Assembly: GCA_946535435.1 (NCBI GenBank) | Contig: CAMNDM010000077.1 | Location: 1 to 10,562, forward strand | DNA: 10,562 bases | Origin: Physcocola sp002396385 | GTDB lineage: Bacteria; Bacteroidota; Bacteroidia; Bacteroidales; Paludibacteraceae | Reading direction: 5' to 3' | Shown: one piece after another, positions 1-6,317 of the stretch | Position numbering within the stretch: the first letter of the stretch is position 1 | Layout of the letters: each line of letters opens with the position of its first letter | Program-made: the position numbers and the translations under genes | Notes under the pieces: generated by a model | The model's input: the letters and a program-made list of their open reading frames with translations, nothing else | The model's database searches: none | What the model was told of the DNA's origin: nothing

Positions 1-1
1 A

Positions 2-388
2 AAGATGCACCGCCTGTGGCTCCGCTTCATGACCGAGGTCAACGAGAGCACGGCCTGTGTTCCGCAGGAGTTGCTCGACGATCCCGAAATCAGCAAGGCC
101 ATCTCCATCGTAGAGCGTGGCGCATATTCCGATGAGCAGCTCGCCACTTACGACAAGTACAGGGACATGGCCGCCACCGAAAAGGCGCTGATGGACGGCT
201 CTTTCAACAAGGGGCGTGAGGAAGGGCGTGCAGAAGGCGAGGCAATCGGCTTGGAGAAAGGTAAAGAAGCAGGTAAATTAGAAGAAAAAATAGACAATGC
301 CCGCAAGATGAAAGAATGCGGTGTTGCTATCAACATCATCTCCACCGTTACAGGGCTTTCCGCCGATGAAATTGAAAAACTCTGGTAA
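2..388 (+). CDS. Rpn-family recombination-promoting nuclease / PD-(D/E)XK transposase, C-terminal part (5' cut by window edge)
   Basis: The reading frame is open to the left edge, so this is the tail of a longer gene; an in-frame ATG at 5 is probably internal. The protein matches the C-terminal region of the Rpn / 'PD-(D/E)XK nuclease family transposase' group: a helical segment with LDDPEISKA, a YDKYRDM segment, a charged Gly/Glu/Lys repeat region of the type GREEGRAEGEAIGLEKGKEAG, and the closing GLSADEIEKLW that in this family ends a small helix-turn-helix-like element (usually 'GLS.EEIEKL'). The catalytic nuclease domain would lie upstream and is not visible. Family members promote RecA-independent recombination or act as transposase-like nucleases and are often multicopy in Bacteroidales. 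The gene is GC-rich until about base 240, then becomes A-rich. It ends just before a strong palindromic terminator. Confidence 0.85.
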   Translation, partial: KMHRLWLRFMTEVNESTACVPQELLDDPEISKAISIVERGAYSDEQLATYDKYRDMAATEKALMDGSFNKGREEGRAEGEAIGLEKGKEAGKLEEKIDNARKMKECGVAINIISTVTGLSADEIEKLW

Positions 389-402
389 ATGTCATATTAA
401 TG

Positions 403-432
403 AAAACAGCTGGCGATATCGCCAGCTGTTTT
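403..432. terminator. Bidirectional terminator between convergent genes
   Basis: A perfect 30-base palindrome (arms 403-417 and 418-432, core CAGCTGGCGAT/ATCGCCAGCTG) with A-run on the left and T-run on the right. It lies 15 bases after the stop of the Rpn gene and about 75 bases beyond the stop of the minus-strand KWCT gene, so it can end both transcripts. Confidence 0.85.
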
Positions 433-505
433 TATTCTACAGTGTTGCCACGATAATCGAGATGGAAATACTACAGTACTTTCGCCATTTGAGAATATCT
501 CTCCT

Positions 506-1591
506 TTATCGGTAATACTCGTCATTGGTCCAGGCATCTTCGTTAAAATCTTCAATCCACTTGGCATTTTCTGGGCCGATAGTCGTAATAAAAGCATAGG
601 TGAAACGTTGGATCCAAACCTTGGCCAATCCATCTGAGTAAGGCTCAGCATAAAAATACCATAGCCGTCCAACTAATTGATTGACTGCCGGGTCTAAAAA
701 ATTATAGCGCATATCTATTTTTACCAATTGGAGGCCGTCACTTACTGGATAAACGCGGTCAAAAACCTCTTCGGGAGTTCGTCCTCTAGCAAGTAATTCG
801 TTCAATTGCCCGGTATCGAGTGCCCTCGAGCCACTGACCAGTTGAAAGAAGCGTTTACAGCCAGACGATAGGTTAACATCCCAGGGATAAACGGCATTAT
901 CGACTTCGTTTCGGAAATCGTACTCGCCCTTTACAAAATAGAATTGGTATTTATGCGAGCTGTGCCGGTCGATGCATATGTAAAGCGGCCCCTTTTTGCT
1001 ATAGTCGTCGAAATAAGACGTGTCGTCTCGGCAAGTGGTACACCATTTAGTAAACTGCCCATAGAAACAACTGGCAGCGAAAGTGTGAGGCACAACCACT
1101 GCCCAGTCGTCGTCACTATAAACAAGTGAAGCCCCCTTCTGTTCCGCCTTCTCTACCTCGTGCCTCGCCCTTAGGTCAAGCGTCTCATTTTCGTGGTAGA
1201 GGGCCAGCAGTTGCTGCACATTAAACTGGTTGATGTCCTTGTCGCGCAAGTAGGTTTTGTTGTAGTTAAACCAAAAAAGGGCCTTGTTCAGTTCTGCAGA
1301 AGTGTCGAGGCGAGAGTCAGGATGGATAACAAACTCTTGTCGATGGAACAACAACCACTGCAGATATTTACCTTTCACAAATAACGAGGCTACCAGCATG
1401 CAGTCGACCATTCGTTGCTGCAAGAAGTACATCAAAACGCCCCCTCTCAGGTTATTATCTGTCGCACTAGCAGTCGGATCGATACTGAGCACCAGCAAAA
1501 ACTCCTGAAAACGCATCTTCGGTGTGTTCGGCACTGAACTGTGCAGAGAGTAGTATTTGTCGTAAACCTCGTAAATTGATACTCTTCCCAT
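506..1591 (-). CDS. Phage-type 'KWCT' motif protein with C-terminal WG-repeat-like segment
   Basis: 361 aa from the ATG at 1591. An in-frame TTG at 1666 would add 25 residues, but they look like random hydrophobic sequence. I recognise the pattern of an uncharacterised family frequent in phages and prophages: an early SIDPTA motif (about residue 38), then KYLQWLL, a DKDINQF segment, a charged helix, and the signature VVVPHTFAASCFYGQFTKWCT followed by YFDDYSKKGPLYICID and KYQFYF. In this family the W.V..P.T..A..YG..TKWCT block is the most conserved part; its biochemical role is unknown to me. The last about 75 residues, with YNFLD, a Y/F-rich strand, then SDGLAKV and FITTIG, resemble one divergent WG repeat (usually YGFID...SDGLA.V). 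No signal peptide, so probably cytoplasmic. It converges on the Rpn gene. Medium GC, unlike its AT-rich upstream region. Family assignment is good; function is open. Confidence 0.75.
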   Translation of the reverse strand: MGRVSIYEVYDKYYSLHSSVPNTPKMRFQEFLLVLSIDPTASATDNNLRGGVLMYFLQQRMVDCMLVASLFVKGKYLQWLLFHRQEFVIHPDSRLDTSAELNKALFWFNYNKTYLRDKDINQFNVQQLLALYHENETLDLRARHEVEKAEQKGASLVYSDDDWAVVVPHTFAASCFYGQFTKWCTTCRDDTSYFDDYSKKGPLYICIDRHSSHKYQFYFVKGEYDFRNEVDNAVYPWDVNLSSGCKRFFQLVSGSRALDTGQLNELLARGRTPEEVFDRVYPVSDGLQLVKIDMRYNFLDPAVNQLVGRLWYFYAEPYSDGLAKVWIQRFTYAFITTIGPENAKWIEDFNEDAWTNDEYYR

Positions 1592-1781
1592 ACTGGGTCT
1601 GATTTTTTTGCCCACTAAATTGACCGAAATGTTCCAAAAAAACAAACAGAACAGCGGTAAATCCAAGAAAAAGTTTTTCCATTAGTCATATAAAACTATG
1701 AAAAACAATAACTACCGCTTTTGTAACATTTTTACACCCGTTTTTGACACAATTTTCTGCTATGAATAAGCACTTCCACTG

Positions 1782-1789
1782 TATATTTG
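1782..1789 (+). promoter_or_regulatory. Bacteroidetes-type -7 box upstream of RNA unit A
   Basis: TATATTTG fits TAnnTTTG. No good TTTG sits 19-21 bases upstream; a TTTTTGACAC at 1741-1750 lies further out and resembles the TGACA motifs found near 5.9 and 8.2 kb. Confidence 0.45.
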
Positions 1790-1794
1790 CGGTA

Positions 1795-1901
1795 CAAGAA
1801 CAGTAAAACTTAATAAATACTAACTACAAACAATACTACCTAAACTTAAATGTGTGTGTGTTAAATGAGGATGAGGCAGCGCTGCTATGCGCTGCCTTTT
1901 T
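1795..1901 (+). ncRNA. Candidate small RNA or orphan leader, unit A
   Basis: A transcript of about 107 nt is predicted between the -7 box at 1782-1789 and the terminator at 1875-1901. The 5' two thirds are A/C-rich and look unstructured (AACTACAAACAATACTACC), as in many Bacteroidetes 5' leaders. It then has the micro-ORF ATG TGT GTG TGT TAA (1850-1864) inside an 11-base TG dinucleotide run, then the hairpin. No real gene is present between promoter and terminator. The opening (TTTGCGGTACAA) resembles that of unit D (TTTGCAGTGCAA). It could be an sRNA, a leader-peptide attenuator, or a leader left after loss of its gene. Confidence 0.4.
1875..1901 (+). terminator. Intrinsic terminator of unit A
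   Basis: Stem GGCAGCGC / GCGCTGCC (1875-1882 with 1889-1896), loop TGCTAT, then five T. Confidence 0.8.
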
Positions 1902-1987
1902 AGAATGCTCTTTTACAGGAATAACAAAAAATAGGCTACTAATGTATTTTTATCTTTCATTTGAACATACAATTTGAAAATAATTTA

Positions 1988-1995
1988 TAATTTTG
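1988..1995 (+). promoter_or_regulatory. -7 box upstream of structured RNA unit B
   Basis: TAATTTTG fits TAnnTTTG. TTTG at 1960-1963 is the only upstream -33 candidate at a near distance (24 bases), slightly too far. Start of transcription would be about 2000. Confidence 0.4.
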
Positions 1996-2000
1996 CGTCG

Positions 2001-2328
2001 AGTTCGCTTTACACAAGAAATCGAGATAACATAAACATTAGAAATGCATCAACGGACTCTGCATTTTTATAGGCCAAGTAGCACTATTTGCGTACTACCG
2101 CTAAATAGGTCTGCGTGTGTCATTAGACTGGCACAGGCAATCCTATTTATGTATCCTTTGTGGATATAAGGTTGTTTTTTCCTAAACGTGTTAATTGGTT
2201 AATATAAAAGTAGCGTGACAAGCCAACCTGTGATGGGTGTGCTACGCAGTTTTAATAATTCAAGACAACAGATTAACAATTTAACGTTGTTATGTAATGG
2301 AGCCTGTGAAGGTTCCATTATTTTTTTT
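2001..2328 (+). ncRNA. Candidate structured non-coding RNA (about 330 nt), unit B
   Basis: The stretch from the -7 box to a strong terminator is rich in possible stems. AAATGCA/TGCATTT lies at 2042-2048 and 2060-2066. CTATTTGCG/CGC(T)AAATAG lies at 2084-2092 and 2099-2108, loop TACTAC. A long imperfect arm pairs TAAATAGG (2102-2109) with CCTATTTA, through TGC/GCA and TGTGTCA/TGGCACA to the loop TTAGAC. TATCC/GGATA flanks TTTGT. GTAGC/GCTAC closes a helix before the terminator. AAATAG is shared by two mutually exclusive helices, as in RNA switches. A possible long-range AGGTTG/CAACCT pairing brings the halves together. It has no RNase P, tmRNA or SRP hallmarks that I can see. A 41-codon ATG frame (2044-2169) runs through the stems, but its translation looks arbitrary. 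I cannot name the family. Confidence 0.5.
2295..2328 (+). terminator. Intrinsic terminator of unit B
   Basis: An 11-bp stem TAATGGAGCCT (2295-2305) with AGGTTCCATTA (2310-2320), containing one G-T pair, loop GTGA, then eight T. A textbook factor-independent terminator with no ORF in front. Confidence 0.85.
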
Positions 2329-2539
2329 AATTATAGATATACGCTCCCTACTGCCGTATTGGAAAAATGAATATAACCCATTGATAATCTATGCTTAACT
2401 TAAAAAAGAAGGTCTAAAGTCGTAGCAGACGGTAACATTCTTCCTACAACACCTACTGCCAATGTACATTATGAGAAATTAAAACGTGAAAGAACCTAAT
2501 TTATTGTCTTTAGAAGGTATAAAGCATCAAACTTTTCCG
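2329..2539. other. Intergenic spacer with possible decayed short ORF
   Basis: No gene is supported. A frame from 2407 to 2499 reads ...VVADGNILPTTPTANVHYEKLKRERT and stops; it has no start codon in frame. A nearby ATG at 2391 opens MLNLKKKV in another frame and stops at once. Together they might be a small gene broken by a frameshift, but the case is weak. Confidence 0.2.
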
Positions 2540-2547
2540 TAATTTTG
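2540..2547 (+). promoter_or_regulatory. -7 box of the prsW-MATE operon
   Basis: TAATTTTG, an exact TAnnTTTG, 36 bases before the ATG of the PrsW gene. The -33 region has no clear TTTG at the usual distance. Leader would be about 30 nt. Confidence 0.5.
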
Positions 2548-2583
2548 CACAACTTTTAAAAACTAAGGATTTAAACACAAATT

Positions 2584-3306
2584 ATGGGCATTCTTCTTTC
2601 GCTGGCCCTCCTGCCAGTTTTCATTCTGCTAATCTTCATCTATCGGAAAGATAGCGCCAAGCCAGAGCCTGTACGCATGATAATAAAAGCTTTAATCTAC
2701 GGCCTATTATCGTGCTTTGTTTCCCTGATGCTGACCTCTATACTTCCCGACGACATGAAAGCAGCGGTTGACGAACTTGTTGGCTTTGCCATGCCGCAAG
2801 GCATTTTCGGATTCATCGACGCCTTTGTCTCAGCCGCCCTTCCAGAAGAGTTTGCCAAACTTCTAATGTTATGGTTGCTGGTCCGCAAAAGCAAGCATTT
2901 CGACGAACCGATAGACGGCATTGTCTATTCAGCTTGTGTATCACTGGGGTTCGCAGCATTCGAAAACATTTTCTATTTGATAGACGAAGCTGACCTTTTC
3001 AGCACAGGCATTATGAGAGGCTTGTTCTCGGTACCCGGACATTTCTGCTTCGCCGTGACCATGGGCTTCTACTACTCGAAAGCTCATTTCGGGACCTCCC
3101 ACAAAATGTTTTTCCGCCTTCTGGCCTACTTTGTCCCTGTCTTACTTCATGGCATATACGACGGACTCATCACCATTATGGACGGAAACATTTGGTACGT
3201 TGTTTTCTTTGTGTGGCTGGCCTTCTGTGTATTAACTTACAAAAAAGCCCTCAAGCGCATAAACAAACTAAAGGGCGATAACCCTAAATATGTCCAAACA
3301 GCGTGA
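2584..3306 (+). CDS. PrsW-family intramembrane protease
   Basis: 240 aa, an integral membrane protein with about seven to eight hydrophobic helices. The hallmarks of the PrsW family (glutamic-type intramembrane protease; the Bacillus member cleaves the anti-sigma factor RsiW) are present in order: ALPEEFAKL (E88, E89, K92; the EExxK motif), FAAFENIFY (E127, N128), the SVPGHFCFA helix with H153, and LLHGIYDGL with H189 and D193. The whole protein is family domain, at normal length. The ATG at 2584 follows a -7 box at a short distance. Its 3' end overlaps the MATE gene by 17 bases, indicating co-transcription and probable translational coupling. The substrate cannot be read from the sequence; in Bacteroidetes many members have unknown substrates. 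No anti-sigma/sigma pair lies in the window. Confidence 0.88.
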   Translation: MGILLSLALLPVFILLIFIYRKDSAKPEPVRMIIKALIYGLLSCFVSLMLTSILPDDMKAAVDELVGFAMPQGIFGFIDAFVSAALPEEFAKLLMLWLLVRKSKHFDEPIDGIVYSACVSLGFAAFENIFYLIDEADLFSTGIMRGLFSVPGHFCFAVTMGFYYSKAHFGTSHKMFFRLLAYFVPVLLHGIYDGLITIMDGNIWYVVFFVWLAFCVLTYKKALKRINKLKGDNPKYVQTA

Positions 3307-4621
3307 TTTAACAACCGGAGGTATTTTTAAGAACATACTGTTCTTTTCGCTACCATTCCTTCTCTCATATTTTTTACAGACATTTTACGGACTGGCCGAC
3401 CTTTTCATCATCGGCCAATATGGATCTATAGCCGACACCACCGCTGTATCGATCGGGGGGCAGGTCATGCACATGCTTACAGTGATGATTGTAGGTCTGG
3501 CAATGGGAGCCACCGTTTTGATTGGCAAAGCTGTGGGTGGAAAGAAGGACGTTCAAAAAAACATCGTCATAGGCAACACTACCACATTGTTTGTACTGCT
3601 CTCGGTAATACTAACAGCCGTTCTCCTTCTCGGCACAAGATTCCTTGTGGACCTTATGTTAACACCCGCCGAAGCCGTTGAAGGCACAACCAACTATCTC
3701 TTTATCTGTTTTGCAGGCATACCCTTTATTACAGCCTACAACATAATAAGTTCCATCTATAGGGGGATGGGCGATTCCCACAGCCCCATGTATTTTGTAG
3801 CCATAGCTTGTGTTTTCAACATCGGACTTGATCTGGTTTTTATCGGTCGGTTGGGTTGGGGACCTTCTGGCGCTGCTCTTGGAACCGTACTGGCACAGAC
3901 ATTCAGTCTGGTTATAGCCCTGCTGTTCACCATTCGCAAACGAACAATGCAGGGATTAGAGAAACTTCACTTCAAACTGCGGCGCAAGGTAACAGGTAAG
4001 ATTATACGCATCGGGCTACCCGTCTGCGGACAAGACTGCTTCGTGCAGATATCTTTCGTGCTGATTACCATTTTTGCCAACCAACGCGGACTTAACGACG
4101 CTGCTTCAGTCGGAATTGTAGAAAAACTGATTGGCATCCTGTTCCTGATACCGTCCTCACTTCTTTCTTCGGTTTCAACACTCTGCGCTCAAAACATCGG
4201 TGCAGGTTATCACTACCGTGCCCGCAAGACACTCTTTTACTCTGTGGCCATTGCATCAGGCTTTGGCCTATTCTTCTCAATCATCTTCCAATTTGTATCG
4301 GCCTATTTTATCGGATTGTTCACAAGCGAAACCACCGTTATAGAAATGGGGACAGAATATCTCCACTCCTATGTATGGGACTGTTTATTTGCAGGCGTCC
4401 ATTTCTGTTTTACTGGTTATTTCTGCGCTTACGGCCGTTCGGAAGTCGCATTCATACACAACACCCTTTCCATAATTCTCGCGCGTGTGCCGCTGGCATA
4501 TCTGGCATCGGTCTACTTCGTCAGCCTGTACCCAATGGGATGTGCCGCGCCTATAGGCTCAATGGTTTCAATTATAGTGTGTCTGGTGGCCTATAGATGG
4601 TTGAAACTGTCATCGGCATAA
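3290..4621 (+). CDS. MATE-family multidrug/Na+ (or H+) antiporter
   Basis: 443 aa with about twelve hydrophobic helices in two MatE halves (roughly residues 15-175 and 235-395). The start LPFLLSYFLQTFYGLADLF is the classic first helix of the family (P..l...l..lyg..D...iG), followed by IGQYG and MIVGLAMGATVLIGKAVG; the second half opens with IGLPVCGQDCFVQ. Family members sit in the inner membrane and export cationic drugs, metabolites or dyes in exchange for Na+ or H+; the substrate here is unknown. Length is normal and no interruption is seen. The ATG at 3290 lies inside the last codons of the PrsW gene in another frame. The regulator gene downstream begins 93 bases after its stop and may belong to the same transcript. 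Confidence 0.92.
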   Translation: MSKQRDLTTGGIFKNILFFSLPFLLSYFLQTFYGLADLFIIGQYGSIADTTAVSIGGQVMHMLTVMIVGLAMGATVLIGKAVGGKKDVQKNIVIGNTTTLFVLLSVILTAVLLLGTRFLVDLMLTPAEAVEGTTNYLFICFAGIPFITAYNIISSIYRGMGDSHSPMYFVAIACVFNIGLDLVFIGRLGWGPSGAALGTVLAQTFSLVIALLFTIRKRTMQGLEKLHFKLRRKVTGKIIRIGLPVCGQDCFVQISFVLITIFANQRGLNDAASVGIVEKLIGILFLIPSSLLSSVSTLCAQNIGAGYHYRARKTLFYSVAIASGFGLFFSIIFQFVSAYFIGLFTSETTVIEMGTEYLHSYVWDCLFAGVHFCFTGYFCAYGRSEVAFIHNTLSIILARVPLAYLASVYFVSLYPMGCAAPIGSMVSIIVCLVAYRWLKLSSA

Positions 4622-4714
4622 TAAAAAGCGCAGAATACTTTAACATATATTAAGGGAAATAGTATGAAAAAAGGCAGAAAAAACGTAATATTGTAATAGA
4701 AAACTCAACGACGA

Positions 4715-5800
4715 ATGCTACAAATATACAACTACGCAACCTACACATTTATGTTAACGACATTCTTATGTGCCGTTATCAGGTATTTCCACGTATGCAG
4801 GCCATTTGCCCTGTATGCCGACTATTTTTATCCGTCGCGCGTAGAAATAACTTTAATGTTCCTTTACTCTTCAGTTTTGCAACTTCCCTATTTTATCTAC
4901 TTCAACTCACCATGGAGTACGGTTTACGCTGCTGTCATCTTCATGCTGACTTTCTCCACATTCTTCACACTAATGGTCAGCCGGTATTTCATAAACAAAC
5001 CAAATCAGGCACAACGCATCGGACTCGCCCTAACAGCCATTCTTCCCTGCCTGCCCTTCTTCATCGACGGCCTATTTGGCGGCCAGTTCCTATTCTGCCA
5101 TCAAAACCTGGTAATTTATAGTTCTCTAGTACTTGGATTAATAACAACTGGCGCTTTTGCCTACTCTCTTTACCGACTGCTGAAAAAAATGAGAGATTTT
5201 GCTCTTGACAATTTCTCAAGCGAAGAGGATTTCCCCTACAAATTCGCCAATATCGTTATCGGTTTTTCGGGAGCTATCATTATCGGAGTATGGTGTAACT
5301 GGGTGGTTGAATCGCAAACAGCAATAGCGACACTACACATCGGTTTATCGGCAATGGCAGTCATATACCTGCTCATCATCCTACATCCACAGCAACCTAG
5401 CAGCTACCAATGTGTTTACCCAAAAGATATGACAATTTATTTCTCGGATAAGGAGGAAACGAAGGGTTCGTTTGACATGAAGAAACTGGCAAGGACCATT
5501 CATAAGAAAATATACGAAGACAAAATGTACCTCGATCCACATCTGTCTCTCGTACAACTAGCCGCTGAGGTCGGATACGGGCGAACCATTACCAGCAAAG
5601 TATGTAACGAATTTTATGGAGGTTTCTATAAACTCGTAAATGACGCACGACTCGCATATGCAAACCAACTACAACACACACACCCTGAATATACACAAGA
5701 CACTATAGCGCGTGAGTGTGGTTTTTCGAACAGAAACTCTTTTTTACGCGTAAAAAAGAGAATTAATGACAGTATTTCGAACATTACCGACAAACAATAG
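4715..5800 (+). CDS. Membrane-anchored AraC-type helix-turn-helix regulator
   Basis: 361 aa. The first about 225 residues hold seven hydrophobic segments (about 8-26, 44-63, 68-92, 102-122, 131-153, 177-198, 205-224). They are followed by a linker and an AraC-type DNA-binding domain at about 258-350: two HTH units, with YLDPHLSLVQLAAEVGYGR, then FYKLVNDARLAYA, then DTIARECGFSNRNSFLRVKKR. This arrangement, a 6-7 TM sensor fused to an AraC/HTH_18 domain, is a recurring Bacteroidetes type thought to sense an envelope or small-molecule signal; its ligand is unknown. The C-terminus is shorter than the usual '..tG.sP..yR' ending. It lies downstream of the PrsW/MATE pair on the same strand, suggesting it may regulate them, though that is inference. 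A 24-base perfect palindrome lies inside its last codons. Confidence 0.82.
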   Translation: MLQIYNYATYTFMLTTFLCAVIRYFHVCRPFALYADYFYPSRVEITLMFLYSSVLQLPYFIYFNSPWSTVYAAVIFMLTFSTFFTLMVSRYFINKPNQAQRIGLALTAILPCLPFFIDGLFGGQFLFCHQNLVIYSSLVLGLITTGAFAYSLYRLLKKMRDFALDNFSSEEDFPYKFANIVIGFSGAIIIGVWCNWVVESQTAIATLHIGLSAMAVIYLLIILHPQQPSSYQCVYPKDMTIYFSDKEETKGSFDMKKLARTIHKKIYEDKMYLDPHLSLVQLAAEVGYGRTITSKVCNEFYGGFYKLVNDARLAYANQLQHTHPEYTQDTIARECGFSNRNSFLRVKKRINDSISNITDKQ

Positions 5801-5852
5801 CAGTTGAGGGTATTGATGATTTTATAATACACTTACATACAATTAGATATTA

Positions 5853-6036
5853 TTTTTTGTCATAATACTTAGGACAAAAAATCTGATGATTTTTTACGAT
5901 TTTCACATCATTTAGTTCAATTCGAAATAAAAACTAAGAAGAATTGACACTTTACTTTAAACTTATTGTCACAACAACTTGTACGATTTGACACTAAAAA
6001 ATACTGTCATTCATTTGTTTTGATTATGGTTTGTCG
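5853..6036. promoter_or_regulatory. Cluster of TGTCA/TGACA elements upstream of RNA unit C
   Basis: TTTTTTGTC (5853-5861) and GACAAAAAA (5873-5881) form a perfect 9-base inverted repeat. Further elements are TTGACAC 5944-5950, TTGTCAC 5966-5972, TTTGACAC 5987-5994, CTGTCAT 6004-6010 and the variant TTTGTCG 6030-6036. The middle three are spaced about 21-22 bases, two helical turns, in alternating orientation. They end at the promoter of unit C, which fits a regulator-binding array. The protein is unknown. Confidence 0.45.
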
Positions 6037-6044
6037 CAACTTTG
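6014..6044 (+). promoter_or_regulatory. Promoter of RNA unit C
   Basis: TTTG (6014-6017), 19-base spacer, then CAACTTTG (6037-6044), one mismatch from TAnnTTTG. Start of transcription expected near 6050. Confidence 0.55.
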
Positions 6045-6175
6045 TAATAAGAAAAAACCAAATAGTGTAGTGTTGGTTTATAAAATACGTCCCCCTGAGA
6101 GTTGGGGGTTACACATCAAAAAAAGCTTTACAACATTACTAGACATAAGATCTGGTACTAATTTGTTAAGGAAAC

Positions 6176-6209
6176 ATCCGTAAATAGGCTCAATTGTTTA
6201 CGGATTTTT
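6176..6209 (+). terminator. First terminator of unit C
   Basis: Stem ATCCGTAAA (6176-6184) with TTTACGGAT (6197-6205), 12-base loop, T-run to 6209. Confidence 0.6.
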
Positions 6210-6230
6210 GAATTGTAGTTTCACATATTC

Positions 6231-6264
6231 AAAAGGCTGGTGCGTGATGCATCGGCCTTTTTTT
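6231..6264 (+). terminator. Second terminator of unit C
   Basis: A 13-bp stem AAAAGGCTGGTGC (6231-6243) with GCATCGGCCTTTT (6249-6261), two G-T pairs, loop GTGAT, seven T ending at 6264. Confidence 0.8.
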
Positions 6265-6285
6265 ATAAATTGACAATTAGAAAAC

Positions 6286-6317
6286 AAAGGTCGCTGTTCT
6301 CACGAATAGCGACCTTT
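6286..6317. terminator. Strong isolated hairpin, possible bidirectional terminator
   Basis: A 14-bp stem AAAGGTCGCTGTTC (6286-6299) with GAATAGCGACCTTT (6304-6317), one G-T pair, loop TCAC. T-runs on either strand are short (three T). It lies 22 bases after the second terminator of unit C and could guard against transcription from either side. No gene directly abuts it. Confidence 0.4.

Larger units (their letters stand above)
6050..6264 (+). ncRNA. Candidate small RNA with two tandem terminators, unit C
   Basis: About 155 nt to the first terminator, 215 nt to the second. Visible stems are AACCAA/TTGGTT (6056-6061 with 6073-6078), CCCCC/GGGGG (6091-6095 with 6104-6108), then the two terminators. 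No ATG-started ORF lies between promoter and first terminator. An open frame at 6070-6183 beginning with GTG reads VLVYKIRPPESWGLHIKKSF..., 37 codons, ending inside the terminator stem; I regard it as probably fortuitous. The two-terminator layout would allow a short and a long product. It may be an sRNA or an attenuated leader. Confidence 0.45.

Noticed and set aside
1467..1682. Minus-strand ORF with signal-peptide-like start (MEKLFLGFTAVLFVFLEHF)
   Set aside because: Overlaps the KWCT gene in another frame and soon loses protein-like character; kept only as a start-site question.
2044..2169. 41-codon ATG frame in unit B (MHQRTLHFYRPSS...)
   Set aside because: Runs straight through the strong stems, and the text is not protein-like enough; RNA structure explains the sequence better.
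2001..2328. RNase P RNA, tmRNA, SRP RNA or tRNA
   Set aside because: No conserved cores of these RNAs and no cloverleaf could be found by eye.
6070..6183. 37-codon GTG-started frame in unit C (VLVYKIRPPESWGLHIKK...)
   Set aside because: No ATG, passes through the CCCCC/GGGGG hairpin and ends in the terminator stem; no family recognised.
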